From: a virus
Reading direction: 5' to 3' (one strand)
Virus record (IMG/VR): IMGVR_UViG_3300032516_002690
Location: 40,210-104,209 of that record
Length of the DNA: 64,000 nt
The notes beneath the pieces were generated by a model. It saw only the letters and a list, made by a program, of their open reading frames with translations, was not told where the DNA came from and did no database searches. The position numbers were made by a program, and so were the translations under genes. Shown one piece after another: positions 54,087 through 62,237 of the stretch (positions are counted from its first letter, which is position 1; the number at the start of each line of letters is the position of its first letter).

Positions 54087-56228
54087 ATGAAATGTAACGG
54101 GTGTGCTGCGGTTATGCCTTTTATGGAGGAAACACCGCAGGGATTCGGCTGTGTATTCTGTGAAGGGAAGCAATTCCCTGATGCTGTAGATATATTGACA
54201 GAGCCCTCTCTAGGGTTTGTAAACGAAACTCGGCATGGACAAATAACCATGGCCGACGAAATAAATACATCCATCGAATCCACCACACCCACGCTTTTTG
54301 AAGCGGGTACAGGTGTTGGCAAAAGCTTTGCCTACCTGTTACCTGCTATTTTATCTGGCAAGCGCACTGTCGTAAGCACAGCCAAAATTACGCTACAGCA
54401 GCAGTTGGTAGACAAAGATCTACCGCGTATCCAGCAATATTTAGCGCAAATCGGGCACCCACGCGCAACTTTTGAATATGCAGCAGCGTATGGCAAGAAT
54501 AAATATGCGTGTTACGCGGAGTGCGTAAAAGAGAGAAGTAATCACAAAGATTGGCCCAAATACCTCAAATTCTTCAAGCACAGCGAGTATGGTCTCTGGG
54601 AAGACGCGGATAAATTACATTTACGGTTAGACAATAATCTCAACGCCACCGACTGTATTGGCCCCGACTGCGCCCATTATAAGACCTGCGGATATATAAA
54701 AAGTCGCAAGACTATGCTTGCAGCGGATATTGTAGTTACCAATAACTGGCTGTTGGGCTTCCATTACAAGCTACGGCGCACGATGCCTCTTTTCCATCTG
54801 CTTGGTGAATTTGCGCACGTCATAATCGACGAAGCTCACAAAGTTGAAGACGGCATTCGCACTGCATTTACCAACGAAACGTCGCTAAATGCGCTAGATA
54901 AAATTCAATACAGATTCGATAGACTGCTCGATGTATCAAACGAACAATTTGAGCTTCCAGAGTTGGCTACGCTTGATCCACTCTGGAAAGCCGGGTTCGC
55001 TTCGTTAAATAGGCTACATCAAGCCAAATCGAATATCATAGATGCAAATACCTCTGCAGTAATACAAGACCTAATCAAAGGTCTCGACGACGTAACTAAC
55101 AGGTTGCTCGATAAAACTACGCTCGACACGATGTTCGAGCAACTGAGTCCTGTTACACATACAGAGTTAATTCGACGCTGGATTACGAAGACTCCGGCAC
55201 TTGCAAACGCGCCTTTAGCGGTGCCCGTAGCGTCTTCGCCCGTGGGCATGCCGCCGCGTCAGGGCTTTCCAAACATCTCTGACGATCAATGTGTATTTCT
55301 ATCCCTCGAAAAAATACTCGAACTCGTCGAAGATAGCCGTGAGACGTTCAGCAATATCCTGAAGGCGCAACCAAACCGCACCTGGATGATCGAACAGAAA
55401 ACGTTTAACGGCAAAACTAACCTCGTGCTCAAAGACATGCCCGTCAATATCGGCGGGTACATGCCTGACAAGTCAGTGACCTATGTATCAGCGACGTTGG
55501 CACTGGACGACAACTTTGATGTGTTCGCGGACCGTGTGGGGCTTCGAGGTAAAAATTACAAGAGCGATATATTTCCCTCGCCCTTCAACATACGAAAACA
55601 AGCATATCTGTACATCCCGCCGATCAAAGCAGTGCCAGAGCCTAAGACAATGGGCCCGGATGTTACGGCGTATCGCGAAGCCATGGCGTCGCAAATATAC
55701 GAGCTACTGCTGGCATGCGAAGGCGACACATTCGTACTTTTTACGTCCAACGCAGAACAAGACTACGTAAAAAACTACCTAATCTCTCGCGGGTACCCGC
55801 ATCCAATTATCGACAAAGCCACTTACCCTACTGACGCGCTCGCGCGCTACAGAGCTACGCCGAAAGCTACGTTGCTCGGCTCGAAGAGCTTTTGGGAAGG
55901 CGTAGATGTTGCCGGCAATAAATTGTTTATGGTCATAATCACAAAGTTGCCATTTCCGCTGCAGTCTGATCCGATCATCAAAGCGCGACACGCAATATTC
56001 AAAGGCGACAATGCTTGGCCGTTCATAGATCTGCCAGAAATGCTTTTTGATCTTCGACAAGGCGCGGGGCGTCTAATTCGAACACAAAAAGACCGAGGCA
56101 TGCTCGTCGTGCTGGATACACGGCTCCGTACAAAATACTACCGTGCACGTGCGATTAAAGCACTGGGCTTGACACCTGTTGATAATTTAGCGATGGTCTG
56201 CAAGGGGCTGCGTGAACGTAATGGGTGA
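54087..56228 (+). CDS. DinG/XPD-type DNA helicase
   Basis: A 713-residue superfamily 2 helicase. An N-terminal CxxC pair (C3/C6 and C22/C25) may form a small zinc finger. Walker A is GTGVGKS (74-80). Cysteines in KYACYAEC and TDCIGPDCAHYKTC are placed like the 4Fe-4S ligands of this family. Motif II is IIDEAHK, and motif VI is QGAGRLIRTQKDRG. These helicases unwind 5'-3', including forks, D-loops and G-quadruplexes. A GGGGAGA precedes the ATG. The next gene overlaps its end. Confidence 0.9.
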   Translation: MKCNGCAAVMPFMEETPQGFGCVFCEGKQFPDAVDILTEPSLGFVNETRHGQITMADEINTSIESTTPTLFEAGTGVGKSFAYLLPAILSGKRTVVSTAKITLQQQLVDKDLPRIQQYLAQIGHPRATFEYAAAYGKNKYACYAECVKERSNHKDWPKYLKFFKHSEYGLWEDADKLHLRLDNNLNATDCIGPDCAHYKTCGYIKSRKTMLAADIVVTNNWLLGFHYKLRRTMPLFHLLGEFAHVIIDEAHKVEDGIRTAFTNETSLNALDKIQYRFDRLLDVSNEQFELPELATLDPLWKAGFASLNRLHQAKSNIIDANTSAVIQDLIKGLDDVTNRLLDKTTLDTMFEQLSPVTHTELIRRWITKTPALANAPLAVPVASSPVGMPPRQGFPNISDDQCVFLSLEKILELVEDSRETFSNILKAQPNRTWMIEQKTFNGKTNLVLKDMPVNIGGYMPDKSVTYVSATLALDDNFDVFADRVGLRGKNYKSDIFPSPFNIRKQAYLYIPPIKAVPEPKTMGPDVTAYREAMASQIYELLLACEGDTFVLFTSNAEQDYVKNYLISRGYPHPIIDKATYPTDALARYRATPKATLLGSKSFWEGVDVAGNKLFMVIITKLPFPLQSDPIIKARHAIFKGDNAWPFIDLPEMLFDLRQGAGRLIRTQKDRGMLVVLDTRLRTKYYRARAIKALGLTPVDNLAMVCKGLRERNG

Positions 56229-56646
56229 TCTACAAATAGAAGCGCTTGCGCAACAATGCGTAAGCTGTGGCAAACCATTCAAAGACGGACACTTGGTCTT
56301 CGCTGCGTACTGGTGTAATGCGCTCTCGTCTTTTGAAAAACAAGTTGACCTCGGTCTAATAGGCTCTGAAGTACGCAACACGTGGCTACATTTCAATTGT
56401 GACAAACCTCTACGTACGGATTGGGCCATGTACCCTGATTTACACAGCTGCATTCGATGCAAGAAAAAACTTGAGACTGCCGATCTTGTACAGCCGGTAT
56501 TTCAAGTGACCAATCCGAGGGCTGTAAATCCAAATGACTTCACTGACGTGGGTATTGCTCTCAACGAACGTGTTTATATGGTGCACTGTGATTGCTTCAA
56601 TCCGCAGCTCACCCATCGCAGTACCAACATACTCGTTACACCCTGA
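56212..56646 (+). CDS. Small protein with two zinc-ribbon-like CxxC pairs
   Basis: A protein of 144 residues from GTG 56212, or 141 from ATG 56221; both overlap the helicase end, and AAGGGG fits the GTG better. Cysteine pairs occur in CVSCGKPF and CIRCKKKL, each followed by further Cys/His (HFNC, HCDC), so two treble-clef or ribbon-like sites are likely. No family is recognised. Coupling to the helicase suggests a nucleic-acid role. Confidence 0.6.
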   Translation: MNVMGDLQIEALAQQCVSCGKPFKDGHLVFAAYWCNALSSFEKQVDLGLIGSEVRNTWLHFNCDKPLRTDWAMYPDLHSCIRCKKKLETADLVQPVFQVTNPRAVNPNDFTDVGIALNERVYMVHCDCFNPQLTHRSTNILVTP

Positions 56647-57140
56647 TGGCCGACGCCCCTAAGAAAGTACCGGGCATGTTGCAGGACCCTTGGCGTTCTG
56701 CGCAAGCTCCTGTAGCGGCTAAAGCGGCTAAGACCGCGCAGCCTGTTAAAGAAGTGCGCGACGATAGTGACGGCGAGGAGTCTGAACACACTCCGCTAGC
56801 AACCATCGACCTCAAAGGTTACGGCGCCATTACCGTAGCTAACGCTACAACGTCGATGAGTGCCGCCGCGCGCATTCTGGAATTCACCGTCAATAATCGC
56901 AAAGATCTAGAGAAAACATTTACGGATTTCGGCGTCGTGATCGCGCAAATGCCTTTACGCGGAAGCGAAAAGCTAAAATTCTATATACAGCGCGCGGACG
57001 GTTGGATACTCGCAATACCCGGCGCCTTGACACGCGACGCGGGTTGTTTACAGCTCATACAGGCACTCTTACAGCTCAATACGATCCCGGCCCTTAAGAA
57101 AAAACTTGAGGATGCAAAGATTAGTGTCTATAAGTTCTAG
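56646..57140 (+). CDS. Hypothetical protein
   Basis: 164 residues from ATG 56646, which overlaps the previous stop as TGATG; the longer frame to 56592 lies inside the upstream gene. An Ala/Lys-rich flexible N-terminus leads to a compact domain from about residue 60. No motif is recognised. It is part of the coupled run after the helicase. Confidence 0.6.
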   Translation: MADAPKKVPGMLQDPWRSAQAPVAAKAAKTAQPVKEVRDDSDGEESEHTPLATIDLKGYGAITVANATTSMSAAARILEFTVNNRKDLEKTFTDFGVVIAQMPLRGSEKLKFYIQRADGWILAIPGALTRDAGCLQLIQALLQLNTIPALKKKLEDAKISVYKF

Positions 57141-57142
57141 AT

Positions 57143-57472
57143 ATGGCTGCCTATAACGACAAGTCTTGCGATACGTGCGAACACTACGACCCAGTTATGC
57201 GCGGACAAACTGCAAAAGGCGGTGTCCGTGAGACAAACTGGGCGTGGTGTGCGTTGCGCAGCAAATACCCTGCTACTGAAGGTCCGGGGCAACGCTTCCC
57301 GGCCAACGTACAACGTGTGAGCGGCAGCGAGCTTGCTGAACCGTACATTGTGCGGCGTGGCCAAATCGTAGACCATTGCGACACGTACAGCGCTCGCACC
57401 CTGCGCGTCTCTAAAGCAGACTTGCTCAAGCAACTGCAGGAGAAGACCGGCGGGCGCGTAATCGGGTCCTAG
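57143..57472 (+). CDS. Small Cys-rich protein, putative metal binding
   Basis: 109 residues. Cysteines occur at CDTC (9-12), in NWAWC and in VDHC, consistent with one zinc or iron-sulfur site. It is otherwise hydrophilic. It starts two bases after the preceding stop. No family is recognised. Confidence 0.6.
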   Translation: MAAYNDKSCDTCEHYDPVMRGQTAKGGVRETNWAWCALRSKYPATEGPGQRFPANVQRVSGSELAEPYIVRRGQIVDHCDTYSARTLRVSKADLLKQLQEKTGGRVIGS

Positions 57473-57473
57473 C

Positions 57474-57689
57474 ATGTGGATCACTGTATTTGTGATTGAT
57501 CAGAAGGAAAACCTTTCTGATAAGAGCTTTCCTGCGTTTCAAGTAGGAGGGAAGCTGTTTCTGCGCATGCACGACAAATTTACAAACATGCCCGTGAATA
57601 TGGGTTATCGCATTACGGAGGTCTTCTACGATCTCCACTCTAAATTACCAAAACAATACGTATATTTAGATAAGCTGGAGGGCTACTAA
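57474..57689 (+). CDS. Small hypothetical protein
   Basis: 71 residues, beta-rich, no recognised domain. It is packed between coupled genes, and its stop codon overlaps the next start by one base. Confidence 0.55.
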   Translation: MWITVFVIDQKENLSDKSFPAFQVGGKLFLRMHDKFTNMPVNMGYRITEVFYDLHSKLPKQYVYLDKLEGY

Positions 57690-58102
57690 TGGCCAAAAAA
57701 GACGAGATTTCCATCAAGGGCTTAGATAGCCTCAGCAAGGCTTTTCTAGCTTCCGACCCCGCAACCAAGGAAGTTGAGTACGTTGCTGTCCAGAAAGGAC
57801 AACAGATAAAGCCCGAAGCTCTGCAGCACTACGAAGATGAGCGTAAACGCGAGTTTATCCAGCGCTCAGGGCGTTTCACCGAAGACCTCGTAGCGTTCAT
57901 TGTACAGCAACGGCGTGCACGCGAGCTCAGCGATACTGAAGCTATTTTCGGAATAGCGCTTGCGAACATCAATCTGCGCGACTCTTTCGGCATGCCCCAA
58001 GAAGGAGAGAAAGCTCCTACAGAGCAGGAACGCAAGCGCTTGTTTGACCAATTCGACGCCATTTGCTTCGGTGCGCAAGAATATTACGATGCAAATACGT
58101 AA
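57689..58102 (+). CDS. Small hypothetical protein
   Basis: 137 residues, mainly helical and highly charged, with ERKREFIQRSGRFTEDLV near the middle. No recognised domain. It is the last gene of the run after the helicase, followed by a promoter/leader region. Confidence 0.55.
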   Translation: MAKKDEISIKGLDSLSKAFLASDPATKEVEYVAVQKGQQIKPEALQHYEDERKREFIQRSGRFTEDLVAFIVQQRRARELSDTEAIFGIALANINLRDSFGMPQEGEKAPTEQERKRLFDQFDAICFGAQEYYDANT

Positions 58103-58108
58103 TTGTGC

Positions 58109-58175
58109 TTGACAGCCATATCTAATCTACCTACCTTGTAAATAATAGTAAAGACGTAATAGGTAGGAGATTAGA
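58109..58175 (+). promoter_or_regulatory. Possible promoter and ribosome-site hairpin ahead of AT-hook gene
   Basis: TTGACA at 58109-58114 is a perfect -35 hexamer; the best spaced -10 (TACCTT, 58132-58137) is weak. TCTAATC plus TACCTA (58121-58133) pairs with TAGGTA plus GATTAGA (58160-58175), leaving a GGA bulge. The right arm contains the AGGAG ribosome-binding site of the gene at 58178. In RNA the hairpin would limit translation; in DNA it could be an operator. Which applies depends on where transcription starts. Confidence 0.5.
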
Positions 58176-58177
58176 CC

Positions 58178-58966
58178 ATGGCCGCGCGCCCCAATGCACT
58201 CCGTACGATTGAGTATGGAAAGCGTCTCGCATCAAACCAAATCAAGCGTCTAGACGAGATGGTCAAAATGACCACCGCCGTTCTGGAAGAGAACAAGACG
58301 TTAACCGCTAGTGATATTGCGGGCTACAAAGCCTGTATTTCGGCTGCGAATAAGCAGCTTACGCAATTCCGTAAGCTCGACGAATTGACACTGCCTGTCA
58401 TTGCTGAGCCCTCGCCACGTAAGCGCGGTCGTCCGAGTCAGGCAGACCTACAGACCATCGCGGCAACGCACGGTAAAAAGGGTGCAACGCGCGCGCAAGT
58501 AGCTGCCGCTCCTGTAGTTATTGTTAGCGCTCCTAAAAAGCGTGGCCGTAAGTCCAAGGCCGAGATTGCCGCGATCGAGGCAATGGCAGCCGCTGCGCTA
58601 GCCGCTGCTACGCCTGTGCCCAAAAAGCGCGGCCGTCCTGCCAAGGTCAAGACGGATGCCGTTACCGCCGCACAAGCTGCTACGGTAAATCAAGGCCCGC
58701 CGGCAAAGCGTCGCGGTCGCCCGCCCAAGGTTAAAAGCACGGAAGCAGAAACTGACAGTGGCGCGACTTTGGAAACTGTACAATCCGCAGCTGACGCACC
58801 CAAGCGTGCTCCTCGCAAGCCCAAGTCCGCTACTCCCGAGATTAATGTCGCTGCTATCGGCGAAGACGGCGAGCCCGTCAAGCGCGGCCCCGGTCGTCCC
58901 AAGGGGAGCAAAAATATCTCGAAGTCGTTGAACGGACAGCACTCAGAGATTATCACGGTAAACTAA
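58178..58966 (+). CDS. AT-hook nucleoid-like DNA-binding protein
   Basis: 262 residues. The N-terminal 70 residues are helical and may oligomerise. Five AT-hook-type motifs follow: RKRGRPS (81-87), KKRGRKSK (120-127), KKRGRPAK (149-156), KRRGRPPK (177-184) and KRGPGRPKG near 235-243. They are joined by Ala/Lys/Pro-rich linkers as in eukaryotic HMGA and some bacterial regulators. It would bind the minor groove of AT-rich DNA and may compact or bridge phage DNA, or silence or regulate transcription. It has its own leader and a strong terminator, so it is a single-gene unit. Confidence 0.82.
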   Translation: MAARPNALRTIEYGKRLASNQIKRLDEMVKMTTAVLEENKTLTASDIAGYKACISAANKQLTQFRKLDELTLPVIAEPSPRKRGRPSQADLQTIAATHGKKGATRAQVAAAPVVIVSAPKKRGRKSKAEIAAIEAMAAAALAAATPVPKKRGRPAKVKTDAVTAAQAATVNQGPPAKRRGRPPKVKSTEAETDSGATLETVQSAADAPKRAPRKPKSATPEINVAAIGEDGEPVKRGPGRPKGSKNISKSLNGQHSEIITVN

Positions 58967-58995
58967 TTTTCGAGCTGAGTTGCCCCTCGGCCTTG

Positions 58996-59032
58996 CCCTT
59001 GTACGTAGACCCCCTACGTACAGGGGTTTTTT
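58996..59032 (+). terminator. Rho-independent terminator after AT-hook gene
   Basis: CCCTTGTACGTAG (58996-59008) pairs with CTACGTACAGGGG (59014-59026), 13 pairs with one G-T wobble, around an ACCCC loop. Six T follow directly. This is the strongest intrinsic terminator seen in the window. Confidence 0.9.
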
Positions 59033-59047
59033 ATTTGGAGTTATCTT

Positions 59048-59314
59048 ATGGCGAAGAAAGTGTTTAGCAAAGATATGTTTGCGGGGATATGGCCGATGTT
59101 ATGCGCGGCGCCTATTACTCAGATATCTGAGGAACTACAAGAAGAGTTGCGTGACTTTGAATTCGATAAAGCTACGGATCTCGAAGTATACCTATTCTGC
59201 TCAGAGCTAGCGACGCACGCTTTTGCGACGCATGACATATCTCCGTTTGTTTGTGTGTTACTGGACGTAGCCAATTTCTATGAAAGGCCTGTGGATAATG
59301 AAACAGTACATTGA
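59048..59314 (+). CDS. Small hypothetical protein
   Basis: 88 residues, mostly helical and acidic. A GGAG precedes the ATG. It overlaps the thymidylate synthase start, so it is read with the nucleotide-metabolism genes. No domain is recognised. Confidence 0.6.
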   Translation: MAKKVFSKDMFAGIWPMLCAAPITQISEELQEELRDFEFDKATDLEVYLFCSELATHAFATHDISPFVCVLLDVANFYERPVDNETVH

Positions 59315-60164
59315 TCTCGTGCAGCATGTTCTAGATAATGGAACAATTAAACCTAACCGTACAGGCACCGACACGCTTGGACTTTTTGGTTACTTTTACA
59401 AATGCGATATGGCAGATGGGTTTCCGCTGCTTACTACGAAGAGGATTAAGTGGGAGTTGATAGTACTAGAGAATCTTTGGTTTATGTCGGGATCAAACAA
59501 GGCTGATTTTCTTAGACACTACAACGTGAAGTTTTGGGAGCCCTGGACTAACGAAGATGGGGTAGTAGCGAATTGTTACGGTCCAGCCTGGATGCAGTTC
59601 CCGGTACATACGCAACTAGGTAACAAGACGCTCCCTGACTTCAACAATCAAATTGATTGGGCTATCAACGAGCTTCGCAACAACCCCTTCTCACGTCGCA
59701 TTGTTATATCTGCGTGGAGTCCGGGTGTTGCACAGAAAGCTATTTTGCCGCCATGCCATGTTACTTTTGTACTCAACACTCAGGTAGACAGGCAGGGAGA
59801 TCTCTGCCTAAACCTCGCGTTGTTACAACGATCGGCGGATATCGCTATAGGAATTCCCTTTAACGTAGCCGGCTATTCGTTCCTACTTCATCTGTTTGCA
59901 CATCTAACGGGTTTAAAGGTAGGGAGCTTCGCCCATACGCTGGTAGATGCTCACATTTACGTAGACCATTTGCCCAACATTAAAGAGCAAATAGCTCGTC
60001 AACCCAAGCCTTTACCTAAGTTGTGTATTTCGCCTGACATTAAAGAGCTCAGCGACATACAAGAATTGATTGTATCCAGGCCGGCTATAGCCGATATTCT
60101 TAACATCTTCAGACTTGAAGATTACGATCCGCATCCGGCGGTTACCTATAACGTCGCGGTTTAA
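59280..60164 (+). CDS. thyA: Thymidylate synthase
   Basis: A 294-residue ThyA-type enzyme that methylates dUMP to dTMP with methylene-tetrahydrofolate. Visible motifs: RTGTD (27-31), W86 and W89 in the FWEPW loop, SRR (138-140), catalytic C159 in PPCH, and QRSADIAIGIPFN with the dUMP-selecting N195. The C-terminal PHPAVTYNVAV is intact. The tryptophans and asparagine retained here differ from hydroxymethylating relatives, so ordinary dTMP synthesis is favoured. ATG 59298 is an alternative start, since the first lies in the preceding gene. DHFR follows immediately. Confidence 0.92.
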   Translation: MKGLWIMKQYIDLVQHVLDNGTIKPNRTGTDTLGLFGYFYKCDMADGFPLLTTKRIKWELIVLENLWFMSGSNKADFLRHYNVKFWEPWTNEDGVVANCYGPAWMQFPVHTQLGNKTLPDFNNQIDWAINELRNNPFSRRIVISAWSPGVAQKAILPPCHVTFVLNTQVDRQGDLCLNLALLQRSADIAIGIPFNVAGYSFLLHLFAHLTGLKVGSFAHTLVDAHIYVDHLPNIKEQIARQPKPLPKLCISPDIKELSDIQELIVSRPAIADILNIFRLEDYDPHPAVTYNVAV

Positions 60165-60165
60165 T

Positions 60166-60705
60166 ATGCTTCCAGATGTAGAGATCAGCCTCTTGGCTGG
60201 TCTGGGCCAAAATAGACTTTGGCTCAACAATCCATGGCAATATCCAGGATTTACTGAATTAACCCAGATGTTTTTGAAAGGACATACGGTCCTCATGGGA
60301 AGGGAAGCGTGGTTTGATTTCCCCTTAAAAGAAGATAAAACCATCACACCCTGGGTGTTGAGTCACAACCAGCATTTTCATATGTATACAAGAGCACGCT
60401 ATGCTCACGTACGCTTCGTAGATACCTGTGACATTCTACACCGCGTAATCCCTGCAAAAGGTATATGGTGGGTATTAGGCGGGCACTCCACCTACCGCGC
60501 TGTTCTGCCTTATGCGCACAGTGTTGAAGCGACTATTGTAACAGGTGCCGTAGGTCATGTAGACTTGCTAAAGCCAAGCACGTTTAAGCAGACGCATGCG
60601 TGCCCGCACCCTTTCCGTTCAACACTAGAGTGCGTACGATATGAACGACAATACATTACACCGCGCGATCTTACGCTTCAGGTGCAGCAAATGCAGGCGA
60701 ACTGA
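60166..60705 (+). CDS. folA: Dihydrofolate reductase
   Basis: 179 residues from ATG 60166, one base after the thymidylate synthase stop; the longer frame to 60115 lies in that gene. Core motifs: ISLLAGLGQNRLW at the start, GHTVLMGREAWFDFP and WWVLGGHSTYRAVLP. It regenerates tetrahydrofolate consumed by thymidylate synthase, and the pairing is common in phages. It overlaps the next gene by 65 bases. Confidence 0.85.
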   Translation: MLPDVEISLLAGLGQNRLWLNNPWQYPGFTELTQMFLKGHTVLMGREAWFDFPLKEDKTITPWVLSHNQHFHMYTRARYAHVRFVDTCDILHRVIPAKGIWWVLGGHSTYRAVLPYAHSVEATIVTGAVGHVDLLKPSTFKQTHACPHPFRSTLECVRYERQYITPRDLTLQVQQMQAN

Positions 60706-61024
60706 GTTCGTTGACGCGCAGCAAGATCCAGCGGACGGCGGATATATCATCGACGACAGTTGGGCGCCAGTGCAGGGTTGGTTGCGTATTCAGAGCACGG
60801 CGGTTGGTTTGCGTGCAGGCGTGCAGAATATGTACTGCAGAACCTGCAAGGTAGAAGTACTTGCGATGTTGGGCTATCCAACCGTTAATTCATTTGAGAT
60901 TGTGGTAAAAGACAATGAGATACTTGATAGCCGCGTGAACGTTGATTCGTCACGCATTGACTTGGACGACGATACTGAAGAGTTTCCTTTTTACCTTCTT
61001 GAATCTGAAGAAGAGTACAACTGA
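60641..61024 (+). CDS. Small zinc-ribbon-like protein
   Basis: 127 residues with CSKC near residue 15 and CRTC near residue 66, a spacing suited to a zinc ribbon, and an acidic C-terminus. It begins inside the DHFR gene. It is the last gene before the 1.2-kb structured gap. No family is recognised. Confidence 0.55.
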   Translation: MNDNTLHRAILRFRCSKCRRTEFVDAQQDPADGGYIIDDSWAPVQGWLRIQSTAVGLRAGVQNMYCRTCKVEVLAMLGYPTVNSFEIVVKDNEILDSRVNVDSSRIDLDDDTEEFPFYLLESEEEYN

Positions 61025-62237
61025 TCTGAGTACGCACGTAGATATAAATAGCTGTGCAGAGATGTTTCGTCTCTGTCGCGTAAGCTTCAGACAAATCTCC
61101 GTTTTATTCGGCTTTCGCTTGAATAAAATCTTATATGAAAGTTACTTCGGAACTTCCATATAAGAATGATCACAGGTACAACATCAGTGTGCAATTGGCA
61201 TAAGCCAAGACGGCGTTGTTTCGACGCTGAATTACAAAGATATACTGCCAAGCGCATCGCTGTGCTATAAAAAGATTTAATAGACGCAGACGAGTCTATT
61301 AAATCTTTTGCAGCCTAGACACTGTAAACAGCTAAGCCGCTACAAAGCAAACGCGGTGCTTCGCCGCGATCACGCAATACCCCTCTCCCCTGCCTAAGCA
61401 CTTACTGCGTCGTGCTATTAGCAGTCCAGTGCATGGGATGATATACAGGGGGCCAACACAGTTAGCTGTAGTAAAAACAACGTAGTATTTAAGTTCGCTA
61501 CCCCTGGTTGGTGTTTCGCCAACTGAGTACCACTACGCGGTAACGCGTAGCGTTTTATGTTTAAAGGCAGGCGCTTTAAACTGTAAAACTAGTACGTTGT
61601 TAGATTTAGAACACTCGCATGGATGCAATCCAACAGCTGATGCTCCGTCAGCAATAGCGTTGAATGCGGTCAGCGCTTAAGAAATTGTTACTGACGTACC
61701 GGCTTTTTAAACAGCTCCGTAGTCGCTGGTTAAACGCCTACAATTTCTCTGTGCTAACGTGCTCATTGCACGCCGCTCGGGAAACCGGGGGACGCTCCGC
61801 AGCAAATATGCCTAATTAAGATACAGCCTTTAATTAGACATAATTGCTCTGCTCCGCGGTACCAATCCCCCTAGTCCTTCGGACTTTCCCCTCGCTTCGC
61901 TTCACCACAACAATAGGTGTGTTCAATCGAAATAATCAATTAGGCTGGCGTTCCGCCAATCTACTGCATGCGCTGTAACTGAGAATCATTGGTGGACATT
62001 ACGCTTGCCAATGACCGAGGATTGAGCCGCTTAACTTGAGCTAGTGTAAATACGCCGGAAAATTCCGAGACGTGGTGCTTAATTGGGGTAGCCGTTGGGA
62101 GCGGTTATGCTGTCCGCCACGCATGCTGCTTGTTAGGGCTGAAATACTTGACACGCTCCGCCGAGTCAAATATTTACGTCATTAAGAAGAACACCATAGG
62201 TATTTACACTTTTCTTTAGGTTTGCTAAGGTGCTGCA
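61025..62237 (+). ncRNA. Candidate large ornate structured RNA region
   Basis: No credible gene lies in these 1,213 bases, in a genome where genes otherwise overlap. About twenty hairpins are visible. Examples: 61057-61075; 61101-61129; 61131-61163 with a C(UUCG)G loop; 61195-61208; 61213-61227; 61352-61368; 61507-61523; 61533-61550 with a GUAA loop; 61559-61581; 61636-61652; 61656-61677; a two-stem domain at 61680-61748; 61758-61772; 61776-61789 with a GAAA loop; 61808-61841; 61873-61885; 61946-61958; 61986-62014; 62142-62175. GNRA and UUCG loops and G-U pairs favour function as RNA, not DNA. The plus strand is chosen because flanking genes run that way and because G-U pairs are placed correctly on it. 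A TATAAATA at 61042-61049 could be a -10 element but lacks a clear -35. Transcript ends are unknown. Confidence 0.65.
61270..61309 (+). repeat. Perfect 16-bp inverted repeat
   Basis: AAAAGATTTAATAGAC (61270-61285) pairs without mismatch with its complement at 61294-61309 around an eight-base loop. The right arm ends in TTTT, so it could act as an AT-rich bidirectional terminator, or be the longest helix of the structured RNA region. Confidence 0.75.

Noticed and set aside
59280-60164. dUMP or dCMP hydroxymethylase instead of thymidylate synthase
   Set aside because: Suggested by the SPO1-like polymerase fusion, but the tryptophans in FWEPW, the Asn in PFN and a normal C-terminus favour methylation of dUMP.
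61025-62237. tRNA, tmRNA or CRISPR array in the structured gap
   Set aside because: No valid T-loop with matching stems, no tmRNA ends, and no regularly spaced identical repeats; the hairpins have different stem sequences.
61025-62237. Decayed protein-coding gene
   Set aside because: No frame shows residual domain similarity, and the density of perfect stems with GNRA/UUCG loops is not expected from gene decay.
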